Shown one piece after another: positions 18,579 to 25,787 of a stretch of DNA of 64,000 nucleotides. The notes under the pieces were generated by a model that saw nothing but the letters and a program-made list of their open reading frames with translations, was not told the origin of the DNA and made no database searches. The translations under genes were made by a program, and so were the position numbers. The DNA comes from Fundidesulfovibrio putealis DSM 16056 (lineage in GTDB: Bacteria > Desulfobacterota > Desulfovibrionia > Desulfovibrionales > Desulfovibrionaceae): the NCBI RefSeq assembly GCF_000429325.1, contig NZ_AUBQ01000006.1, forward strand, positions 124,001 to 188,000. Reading direction: 5' to 3'. Position 1 is the stretch's first letter; the number at the start of each line of letters is the position of its first letter.

Positions 18579-18752
18579 CGGGCTCCGCCCTGCACCCGCC
18601 AGGGGGATGATCCCCCTGGACCCTGCAAGTAGCTTCGCGTCTTAACCCGTCACACGTGACGAGTTTCGACGCGAAGCTACTTGAAAGTTTTTGAGAGGAG
18701 GTCCCGGAGGAGAACTTTTTTCAAAAAGTTCTCCTCTGGGCCGCCGGAGGCA
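18579..18752 (+). repeat. Dispersed 174-bp spacer repeat, copy A
   Basis: Contains three nested palindromes: CAGGGGGAT/GATCCCCCTG, an AGTAGCTTCGCGTC/GACGCGAAGCTACT pair, and GAGGAGAACTT/AAGTTCTCCTC with a T-rich loop. An inverted, roughly 80%-similar copy lies at 23647-23821. It fills most of the gap between paaK and the DUF456 gene. The third hairpin could act as a terminator. Confidence 0.8.
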
Positions 18753-18879
18753 TCCGACATCCACGCCGACAGCACTTGACTCTCCCGCCAACTCCCGTAA
18801 GTGATGATTCCCTTGAGCCCTCGGTTGGGTTCGGCACTGAGCTACACCACGCGGCAATCCCCACATCGGAAGGACAATC

Positions 18880-19416
18880 ATGGAATACGTCTGGGCCATT
18901 CTTTATATCCTCGTCATGCTGGCCGTTCTCGGCCTGAACGTGCTGGGCCTGCCCGCCAACTGGGTTCTCCTGGGCCTTGGCTGGGTGTGGGACCTCATGC
19001 ATCCGGGCCTGAGCCTTGGCTGGGGTTTTTACGCACCGCTTCTGGCCCTGGCCATCGCGGGCGAGGCCATCGAGTTCGGCGCGCAGTTCTACGGCGCGAA
19101 AAAGTACGGCGGCACCAACAAGGGCAACATCGGGGCCTTTATCGGGGCCATCGCCGGGGCCATCTTCTGCGCCCCGTTCCTGATGGGCTTTGGCGCGCTC
19201 CTGGGCGCGGTGGGCGGGGCGTACCTCGGCTGCTACGTGTTCGAGCGCCTGCACGGCCGCCCCTCGTCCGAGGCCTGGCACGCCGCCAAGGGAGCCATGT
19301 GGGGCCGGGTTTTCGGCTTCGTGATCAAGGCTGGCGCGGGCGGCGCGATGCTGGCGATCATCGCGCGCGAGGTGTGGCCCGCCGCCAGACAGGCCGTGGT
19401 CGTGCTTGGCATTTAA
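18880..19416 (+). CDS. DUF456 family membrane protein
   Basis: A 178-residue inner-membrane protein with about five hydrophobic segments. The pattern LGLNVLGLPANWVLLGLGWVWDL at the N-terminus, the glycine-rich GNIGAFIGAIAGAIF, and the later FGALLGAVGGAYLG stretch are typical of DUF456. Function of the family is unknown. It is 60 bases before thrC and may be cotranscribed. Confidence 0.85.
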   Translation: MEYVWAILYILVMLAVLGLNVLGLPANWVLLGLGWVWDLMHPGLSLGWGFYAPLLALAIAGEAIEFGAQFYGAKKYGGTNKGNIGAFIGAIAGAIFCAPFLMGFGALLGAVGGAYLGCYVFERLHGRPSSEAWHAAKGAMWGRVFGFVIKAGAGGAMLAIIAREVWPAARQAVVVLGI

Positions 19417-19476
19417 GGGCTCAGCGGGTATGAACCTGCGTCAGAATAGGGCGAGCCAACATCACAAGGATTGATC

Positions 19477-20925
19477 ATGACCAACAACGACTTCCCCACA
19501 TACCGCGGCAACATGGAATACTACTGCCTCGGCTGCGAGGACCGCTTCGCGGTCGGTGAACTCCACTACACCTGCCCCAAGTGCGGCGGCGTGTTCCTGT
19601 TGGAAGACACCTGGTTCGACTCGCTGGCCGAGAACCCCCCCGTGTACTGGAAATCGCTCTTCGACAAGCGCGCCTCCTCCAAGGCCACGGCTTTGCGTGG
19701 CATCTTCCGCTTCTACGAGCTGATGGCCCCCATCCTGGAGCCGCAGGACATCGTCTACCTAGGCGAGGGCAACACCCCGCTCATCGAGGCCAACGCCGCG
19801 CTCTCCAAGCACTTGGGCGTGCCCATGGCCTTCAAGAACGACGGCCAGAATCCCTCGGCCTCCTTCAAGGACCGTGGCATGGCCTGCGCCTTCAGCTACC
19901 TGAAGAACCTGGTGCGCGAGAACGGCTGGGACAGCGTGCTGACCGTGTGCGCCTCCACTGGCGATACTTCCGCCGCCGCCGCGCTCTACGCAGCCTACGT
20001 GGGCGACCCCATCACCTCGGTGGTCATCCTGCCCCAGGGCAAGGTGACGCCCCAGCAGCTGGCCCAGCCCCTGGGCAGCGGCGCGGTGGTGCTGGAAGTG
20101 CCCGGCGTGTTCGACGACTGCATGAAGGTGGTGGAGCATCTGGCGGACAACTACCGCGTGGCGCTCCTGAACTCCAAGAACGCCTGGCGCATCCTGGGCC
20201 AGGAGTCCTACGCCTTCGAGGTGGCCCAGTGGTACGACTGGGATACTTATCGGAAGGCCGTGTTCGTGCCCATCGGCAACGCGGGCAACGTCACCGCCAT
20301 CATGAGCGGCTTTTTGAAGCTCCAGCGCCTGGGCGTCATCCCGTCGCTTCCGCGCATCTTCGGGGTGCAGTCCGCCCACGCCGACCCGGTCTACCGCTAC
20401 TACGCGGCGGACGATCCGGCCAAGCGCGTGTTCGAGCCCGTGTCCGTCACTCCGAGCGTGGCCCAGGCGGCCATGATCGGAAACCCCGTCAGCTTCCCGC
20501 GCGTGAAGCACTTCGCGGACCAGTACGAGAAGATCGGCGGCCCCGGCTCCTTCCAGGTGATCCAGGTGGAAGAGCAGGCCATCGTGGAAGGCATGCTCCT
20601 GGCCAACCGCCACGGGCACATCAGCTGCACCCAGGGCGGCGAATGCGTGGCCGGGCTCATCCGCGCCAGGGAACTTGGCCTGATCGAGCCCTCCGAGACC
20701 GCCATCCTGGACGCCACGGCCCACAGCCTGAAGTTCATCGGTTTCCAGGACATGTACTTCTCGAACACCTTCCCGCCCGAGTACGGCATCACCCCCAAGA
20801 AGGAACTGGCCAACCTCCCCGAGTTGATGATCACCCCGGAGGAGAAGGCCCGCCTCACCCCCGAGGAGTACACCGTCAAGGCTGCGCAGAATGTGGTTGC
20901 GAGATTGGGACTGACCGGCAAATAG
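19477..20925 (+). CDS. thrC: Threonine synthase
   Basis: A 482-residue PLP enzyme converting O-phosphohomoserine to threonine. Residues near 17-37 form a four-cysteine zinc-ribbon-like head (CLGCEDRF...CPKCG). The PLP lysine is in NPSASFKDRGMA, GNTPLI precedes it, and the phosphate-binding loop is PIGNAGNVTA. ATG 19477 is six bases after AAGGA. A strong terminator follows at 20978. Confidence 0.93.
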   Translation: MTNNDFPTYRGNMEYYCLGCEDRFAVGELHYTCPKCGGVFLLEDTWFDSLAENPPVYWKSLFDKRASSKATALRGIFRFYELMAPILEPQDIVYLGEGNTPLIEANAALSKHLGVPMAFKNDGQNPSASFKDRGMACAFSYLKNLVRENGWDSVLTVCASTGDTSAAAALYAAYVGDPITSVVILPQGKVTPQQLAQPLGSGAVVLEVPGVFDDCMKVVEHLADNYRVALLNSKNAWRILGQESYAFEVAQWYDWDTYRKAVFVPIGNAGNVTAIMSGFLKLQRLGVIPSLPRIFGVQSAHADPVYRYYAADDPAKRVFEPVSVTPSVAQAAMIGNPVSFPRVKHFADQYEKIGGPGSFQVIQVEEQAIVEGMLLANRHGHISCTQGGECVAGLIRARELGLIEPSETAILDATAHSLKFIGFQDMYFSNTFPPEYGITPKKELANLPELMITPEEKARLTPEEYTVKAAQNVVARLGLTGK

Positions 20926-20977
20926 TCACCACGTCCGCGCTCCTGAAAATCAGGAAAGTCGCAGGGCTTGATATTGA

Positions 20978-21012
20978 AAAGCCTCTCCCGGCCATGCCGG
21001 GAGGGGCTTTTT
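20978..21012 (+). terminator. Intrinsic terminator after thrC
   Basis: AAGCCTCTCCCGG pairs with CCGGGAGGGGCTT around CCAT/G, followed by a T-run. Classical rho-independent form. Confidence 0.88.
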
Positions 21013-21283
21013 CGCGTTCTCGCAGGTGAGATGGGAGAGGCTCAAGAGTTGCTCCTGAGGGATGAATACGGCGCGGTAGGTACGATGCGTGGGAAGACCT
21101 GCCCGAGGCCCGGTTCCCGTACCGATCAGGCATTCAGGCCGCGCAGACGGAGCCTAGTCAGCCCAGGTGGCCTTGGTCCGAGTGATCGATATTGTCGTGC
21201 TCGCTAGGTGAGATTCTACCGCCAAGCGGTCAAGGGGCTAATAACGGCACCAGCAGCAAATCAGTGCGAGCGCAAGAAAGAAA
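21013..21283. other. Intergenic stretch, nothing recognised
   Basis: About 270 bases between the thrC terminator and the end of the repeat-protein gene. Composition is more mixed than the neighbours. I find no RNA gene, no promoter on the needed strands and no convincing coding frame; it may be decayed sequence. Confidence 0.4.
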
Positions 21284-21673
21284 CTACTTCTTCTTGTCGT
21301 CCAGCACTGCCGCAGGCGGCGGCTTACCTTTGCCGCCGTTGGTGTAGTAGCTGTCGCCCACCTTGTTGGTCACGGAGCCGTCGCTGCCGTAATAGGTGTT
21401 GCCGTTCTTTGTGTAGGTGGTTCCATCGGAGTTGTAGTAGGTGTTGCCGACGCGGTTGGTGGTCGAACCGTTGCTGTTGTAGGTGGTGTTGCCCGACTTT
21501 TGAGACGTGGAGCCGTCGGAGTTGTAATAGGTATTGCCGTTTTTCGTGCTGGTTTTCCCGTCGGAGCCGTACATGGTGTTTCCGACACGGGTGCTGGTGT
21601 TCTGGGCCAGACAGGGCAGGGCCAGAATCAGCAGGAGCAGGGCGGCCACGGGGATGACGCGGGTGCTAAGCAT
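21284..21673 (-). CDS. Secreted protein built of 15-residue tandem repeats
   Basis: A 129-residue protein: a signal peptide (about 1-23, ending CLAQN) and then six tandem 15-residue units of the type GNTYYNSDGST-xx-K/R-x, each with paired aromatic residues and a SDG turn, closing with a lysine-rich KGKPPPA and DDKKK tail. The repeat predicts a regular beta-hairpin or solenoid surface. ATG 21673 follows AAGGAG, and frame upstream of it is dropped. No cysteine or catalytic motif. Similar short repeat proteins occur in sulfate reducers, but role is unknown. Confidence 0.75.
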   Translation of the reverse strand: MLSTRVIPVAALLLLILALPCLAQNTSTRVGNTMYGSDGKTSTKNGNTYYNSDGSTSQKSGNTTYNSNGSTTNRVGNTYYNSDGTTYTKNGNTYYGSDGSVTNKVGDSYYTNGGKGKPPPAAVLDDKKK

Positions 21674-21799
21674 GATCGTACTCCTTGACAAAATGTCAGT
21701 GCAACTGGTCTTAAAATGTCCATTTGGCAAAACAATGTCAAGTTTGCGTGAACTGGCCAAGCGAGCCTGAGCCGTGTTCTATTTCGTGCGCTCACGATG

Positions 21800-22222
21800 T
21801 CACACGCAGTGGCTGGTCTGCTTGCCTTTGCGGCGGATGACGTATTCCACGAAGGAAAAGGCCCGTATGAAGGGTTTTCCCATCTGGATGGCCTTGACCA
21901 CATCGAAGAGGATGTGGAACAGGCAGGCGGCCAGCACGACCCAGAACTCGTAGCGCCAGAAGCCCAGCGCGAAGAGCAGGAGCATGCATTCCAGTGTGTG
22001 GAACCAGGCCAGGGCCAGATAGTCCGGGATGTCCGGCACGGCCCGGTGGTAGGCGAAGAAGCGGCTGATTGAGAGGCTTTTGCAGTCGCGCAGGTAGGGG
22101 ATCAGATGGTCCAGGTCGATCAGGAACACGGCCAGCCCGAACAGCAGGGCGTCCCCGCCGATGAACGGATACAGCACGGCGGCGCTGACGACTCCCTGGA
22201 CGGCGTGGAATTTGGGGCTCAT
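21800..22222 (-). CDS. DUF457/YdjM-like inner-membrane protein
   Basis: A 140-residue membrane protein with about four hydrophobic segments. DLDHLIPYLRD and the later histidines in FHTLE and FHILFDV fit the metal-ligand pattern of the YdjM/DUF457 predicted membrane hydrolases, though the protein is shorter than most. ATG 22222 follows AAGGGAA. Function unknown; family call is tentative. Confidence 0.6.
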   Translation of the reverse strand: MSPKFHAVQGVVSAAVLYPFIGGDALLFGLAVFLIDLDHLIPYLRDCKSLSISRFFAYHRAVPDIPDYLALAWFHTLECMLLLFALGFWRYEFWVVLAACLFHILFDVVKAIQMGKPFIRAFSFVEYVIRRKGKQTSHCV

Positions 22223-22357
22223 GGCGGGGTTCCCTTCTCGTGGTTCGGGAAATGTGCTGCAAATTCAGGTGAATGCTGACGGTCATCGCTCCAGGACAGG
22301 CTTTGGCGTGACCATACGACGCAACTATAATCCAGACCAACAGTGTAGGCAATAATC

Positions 22358-23098
22358 ATGGCGAATCCCAAGCTGCGGGCCGACCTTCTCCTGGTGGAGC
22401 AGGGACTTGCCGAGAGCCGCGAACGCGCGGAGCGTCTGGTCATGGCCGGGCAGGTGTTCCTGGAGAAGGACGGCAGGCGCGAAAAGCTGGACAAGCCTGG
22501 GCGCATGCTCCCGGTGTCCGCCGTGCTCTCGCTCAACCAGCCCGAGCGCTTCGTGAGCCGGGGGGCCTACAAGCTGCTCTCGGCCATCGAGCATTTCGCC
22601 CTGGACGTGTCCGGGCGCGTGGCCCTGGACGTGGGCGCGTCCACCGGCGGATTCACCGACTGCCTGCTCCAGCACGGGGCGGCCAAGGTCTACGCCGTGG
22701 ACGTGGGCAAGTGCCAGCTGCACGAGAAAATGCGGGCCGATGCGCGCGTGGTAAGCATGGAGGGCGTCAACTTCCGACTGGCCACGCAGGAGTTGCTGCC
22801 GGAACTGGTGGACATTGTGGTGATCGACGTGTCGTTCATCTCGCTCACCAAGATATTGCCCGCCGTGAAGCAGTTCCTGAAGCCCGGCGGGGTGGTGGTG
22901 GCCATGGTGAAGCCGCAGTTCGAAGTGGCCTCGCACCAGACGGACAAAGGCGTGGTGCGTGACGAGGCGCTGCGTCAGTGGGCTGTGGAGACTGTTCAGG
23001 AGGCCGCGATTGCGCATGGATTCGCTCCCGGCGGCGTGGTGCCCGCCGGGGTGAAAGGCCCCAAGGGGAACCAGGAATACATGCTGCTGTTGCGCTGA
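22358..23098 (+). CDS. tlyA: TlyA family rRNA 2'-O-methyltransferase
   Basis: A 246-residue protein. An S4 RNA-binding domain (residues 1-60, LRADLLLVEQGLAESRERA) precedes an FtsJ-type methyltransferase with K in SRGAYKL, SAM motif DVGASTGGFTD, D in VIDVSFISL, K in MVKPQFEV and E in KGNQEYML, the KDKE tetrad. TlyA methylates ribose of cytidines in 16S and, in some species, 23S rRNA. A perfect hairpin terminator follows. Confidence 0.92.
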   Translation: MANPKLRADLLLVEQGLAESRERAERLVMAGQVFLEKDGRREKLDKPGRMLPVSAVLSLNQPERFVSRGAYKLLSAIEHFALDVSGRVALDVGASTGGFTDCLLQHGAAKVYAVDVGKCQLHEKMRADARVVSMEGVNFRLATQELLPELVDIVVIDVSFISLTKILPAVKQFLKPGGVVVAMVKPQFEVASHQTDKGVVRDEALRQWAVETVQEAAIAHGFAPGGVVPAGVKGPKGNQEYMLLLR

Positions 23099-23127
23099 GC
23101 CTCGCGTCCGGGTGGTGATATCGTGTG

Positions 23128-23173
23128 GTCAGCGCCGCTCCCGGATAGTCCAGGAGCGGCGCTGACTTTTCTT
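23128..23173 (+). terminator. Intrinsic terminator after tlyA
   Basis: A perfect 14-bp stem, GTCAGCGCCGCTCC with GGAGCGGCGCTGAC, and a T-rich tail. Confidence 0.9.
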
Positions 23174-23185
23174 ATTGTGCGGGGG

Positions 23186-23611
23186 TTACTGGCAGATGCG
23201 ACAGTCCGGCTTGTCCACCACGGTCTTGCCCACCGGAGCAAGCGATATAAGCGCCAGTTTCATGTGCTGAACGCCGAACGGGATGCCGATGATGGTGACG
23301 AAGTTGGCCACGGCGGACATCAGGTGTCCCACGGCCAGCCACCAGCCAGCGAACAAGAACCAGATCACGTTGCCGAGAAGCCCCAGGGGGCCGGTGCCCG
23401 CGTCGTGGTAGCCCTGGACGTACTGGCGGTCCACGATCATCTTGCCGAAGGGCCAGAAGGCCAGCTTGGCGATCACGAAGCAGGAGCGCGCCCAGGGCAG
23501 GCCGATGATGGTGATGGCCATGATGACCCCGGCGATGCACCAGCCGATGCCCATGAAAATACCGCCCAGCACCAGCCACAGGACATTCAGAATAAAATTG
23601 ACAGGTTCCAC
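23186..23611 (-). CDS. YccF domain membrane protein
   Basis: A 141-residue inner-membrane protein with the YccF pattern: NFILNVLWLVLGG, then TIIGLPWARSCFVIAKLAFWPFGK, a repeat of the same unit (LGNVIWFLFAGWWLAVGH, TIIGIPFG). Start is GTG at 23611 with GGAAAG just upstream; the frame further 5' runs through repeat copy B and is not coding. Function unknown. Confidence 0.87.
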   Translation of the reverse strand: MEPVNFILNVLWLVLGGIFMGIGWCIAGVIMAITIIGLPWARSCFVIAKLAFWPFGKMIVDRQYVQGYHDAGTGPLGLLGNVIWFLFAGWWLAVGHLMSAVANFVTIIGIPFGVQHMKLALISLAPVGKTVVDKPDCRICQ

Positions 23612-23646
23612 GCTCTTTCCTTTTCTTTGTTGCTTGTTGCGGCAGG

Positions 23647-23821
23647 TGCCTCCGGCGGCCAGAGAGGAAACTTTTTGGAAAAAAGTTTCCTCTCTGGACT
23701 CTCCTTCAAAAACTTTCAAGTAGCTGCGCGTCGGAACGCGTCATCGCGGACAGGTTTAAGATGCGAAGCCCATTGAGGGTCCAGGGGGATCATCCCCCTG
23801 CCGGGTCCGGGCGGAGCCCGG
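23647..23821 (-). repeat. Dispersed spacer repeat, copy B (inverted)
   Basis: The minus strand matches copy A at 18579-18752 along its length, keeping the CAGGGGGAT palindrome, the TACTTGAAAGTTTTTGA stretch and the GAGAGGAAACTT/AAGTTTCCTCTC hairpin. It ends two bases from the stop of the rhodanese-ferritin gene. Confidence 0.8.
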
Positions 23822-23822
23822 C

Positions 23823-24662
23823 TTACGCCTTCGCTTCAGCTCCCAGGCGATCCATCATCGTGGCCAGTGCGCGCAGATGCCCGCGTTCTTCTCCGGCCAG
23901 CTCACGCAGCGTGGCGGCCGATTCGGGGCTTGCGGCCACGGCGGCCAGCCGTGTGTACAGGTCCAGGGCCTGGGCTTCAATGCCCATGGCCATGTCCAGG
24001 GCCTTGCGCGTTGACTCGAAGGGCTTGGCGTCGGCCATGATCTCCTCGGCGCTGCGTCCGCCTTCCAGCACGGAGGCGGTGGCTTTTGCCGCCAACTCCT
24101 CGATGTCCGCGCCGTGCGGATGGAGCGCCTTGTAGAGGTGGTAGACCACCAGCTTGTGCTTGTCCTCGAACCCGGCCAGCTTGGCGAAGGTTGTGGCCAG
24201 CTCGGGGTCGGGGCTGGACGAAGCGAGGCTCTGATAGAAGTCGCCAAGCTCGCGCTCCATGGCGAAGGCGATAGCCAGGACTTCATCGGGGGTTTCGTCG
24301 CCCCGGTAGTGCTGCATGCCGGTGCCGGGGTCGCCCACGGCGGTGGCTCCGGTCCAGGCCATGACGCCGCCCAGCATGTTGCTGATGTCGGGGTGTCCCA
24401 TGGAGGCGAGCAGCGACGCGGCTGCCGCGCTGCGGCGTCCCGAGTGGCAGTAGACCAGAAGCGGCTTGTCGCGCGGGATCTCACCGGCGCGCTCATCCAG
24501 TTCGGACAGCGGCAGGAAGGTGGCGCCGGGCAGATGGAATTCATCGTATTCCCACTGCTGGCGGACATCCAGCACGGTGATGTCGCTTGGGCGGGTCTTG
24601 GACAACAGGGCTCGCGCAGCGTCGGCGTCGATGTCCTTGGGGGGGGGGCTTGGCTGGGACAT
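23823..24662 (-). CDS. Rhodanese-ferritin-like fusion protein
   Basis: A 279-residue soluble two-domain protein. Residues about 8-105 are a rhodanese domain with the catalytic cysteine in YCHSGRRS. Residues about 125-275 are a four-helix ferritin-like domain with E in AMERELGDFY, EDKH, GIEAQALDLY and EERGH, enough for a di-iron site as in rubrerythrin-like proteins; no C-terminal rubredoxin is present. ATG 24662 follows GGAGG. It is divergent from a membrane-anchored rhodanese. A role in sulfur transfer coupled to oxidant or iron handling is inference. Confidence 0.87.
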   Translation of the reverse strand: MSQPSPPPKDIDADAARALLSKTRPSDITVLDVRQQWEYDEFHLPGATFLPLSELDERAGEIPRDKPLLVYCHSGRRSAAAASLLASMGHPDISNMLGGVMAWTGATAVGDPGTGMQHYRGDETPDEVLAIAFAMERELGDFYQSLASSSPDPELATTFAKLAGFEDKHKLVVYHLYKALHPHGADIEELAAKATASVLEGGRSAEEIMADAKPFESTRKALDMAMGIEAQALDLYTRLAAVAASPESAATLRELAGEERGHLRALATMMDRLGAEAKA

Positions 24663-24777
24663 GGTTCCTCCGGTGAAGCGGCGCAGGATGAACTGGAAGT
24701 AGTCCAGCAGGGCGTTGAGTTTCCGCACGTTTTCCTCTAGGCAGTGGCCTGACGATCGAGTCGAGTGAGGCACAATT

Positions 24778-25266
24778 ATGCTGCAATCGTTTCGCCGCCG
24801 CTGGTGGCCTGAAAGTGTTTTCCTTCTGATCATATCCATCATGGCCGCCTGGGTTGTCAATGTGGGCAGGCCGGAGCCCATGCCCTGGTGGGGCGATTAT
24901 GCCGCCAAAAAGGTGGAGGACACGGTGCGCAAGGGCCTGGCCGTGATCGGCCCGGACGAGGCCCGCGCCGTATTGATGAACGGCAAGGCGTTGTTCATCG
25001 ACGCGCGCGACCCGGACGAGTTCGCGGCGGGGCACATCCCCGGCGCGACGAACATCCCGGCTGACGCCCTGATGACCGGGCTTGAGCCCGTGGTGGCCGG
25101 GCTGGACAAGACCAAGGGCATGATCCTCTACTGCGGCAACCTGGCCTGCTCCAAGAGCAAGGATCTGGCCCAGGGCATGAAGGATCTGGGGTTCACCAAT
25201 CTGGCGGTGATGCCGGAGGGAATGGACGGATGGCGGGCCGTGGGCGGCCCGGTGGAGGCCAAGTGA
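24778..25266 (+). CDS. Membrane-anchored rhodanese
   Basis: A 162-residue protein. Residues 10-30 form one membrane anchor (SVFLLIISIMAAWVVNV) and residues 50-160 are a rhodanese fold, DARDPDEFAAGHIPGATNIP with active-site cysteine in YCGNLACSKS. The orientation puts the domain probably outside the cytoplasm. The stop overlaps the start of the downstream MauE-like gene by one base, so the two are coupled. Confidence 0.87.
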   Translation: MLQSFRRRWWPESVFLLIISIMAAWVVNVGRPEPMPWWGDYAAKKVEDTVRKGLAVIGPDEARAVLMNGKALFIDARDPDEFAAGHIPGATNIPADALMTGLEPVVAGLDKTKGMILYCGNLACSKSKDLAQGMKDLGFTNLAVMPEGMDGWRAVGGPVEAK

Positions 25267-25688
25267 TGCGCGCCGTATGGTTCTTGAGCCGCGTTTTGTA
25301 CGGGGCGCTGTTCGTGTATGCCGGGGCCAGCAAAATGGCCGATCCCGTCACGTTTGCCGGGGTGATCTTCAACTACCAGATTCTGCCCGCCAAGCTGGTG
25401 TACGGCGCGGCGCTTATGCTGCCCGCGCTGGAGATAGTCTGCGGGCTGGCGCTTAGCGTGAACTTCTTCGCACGCGGGGCCACGGTGATCATGAACGGCC
25501 TGATGCTGGTGTTCCTGGCGGGCATGGGCTGGGCCTGGAGCCGGGGGCTGGACGTCACCTGCGGCTGCTTCGGCGGCGCGGGGCAGGCGGTGAGCCAGCA
25601 GACTCTGACGCGCGACGCGATCATCCTGGGCCTGGGGCTTGTGGCCATGTGGGGCGCGTTCGCCCAGGCCGGGAAGGACGAGGTGTAA
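25266..25688 (+). CDS. MauE/DoxX-like membrane protein
   Basis: A 140-residue protein with four membrane helices. RVLYGALFVYAGASKMADP and the middle LPALEIVCGLAL match the MauE/DoxX-like superfamily; a CGCFGG motif between helices three and four is a likely redox or thiol site, as in MauE-type relatives. Translationally coupled to the rhodanese gene, suggesting joint handling of thiols or persulfides at the membrane (inference). Confidence 0.83.
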   Translation: MRAVWFLSRVLYGALFVYAGASKMADPVTFAGVIFNYQILPAKLVYGAALMLPALEIVCGLALSVNFFARGATVIMNGLMLVFLAGMGWAWSRGLDVTCGCFGGAGQAVSQQTLTRDAIILGLGLVAMWGAFAQAGKDEV

Positions 25689-25745
25689 CTGCGCTCCCGA
25701 AAGTCTGTCCTGTCCGTCCGGCTGGCAAAAGCTGAACCGATACTT

Positions 25746-25783
25746 CAACGCCTCGAAAACATCCGTATGTTTTCGAGGCGTTG
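25746..25783. terminator. Bidirectional terminator between mauE-like and bioDA
   Basis: A perfect 17-bp stem, CAACGCCTCGAAAACAT pairing with its complement around CCGT. Serves the convergent genes ending at 25688 and 25788. The AAAACAT/ATGTTTT centre recalls the palindromic spacer elements. Confidence 0.88.
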
Positions 25784-25787
25784 GTGT

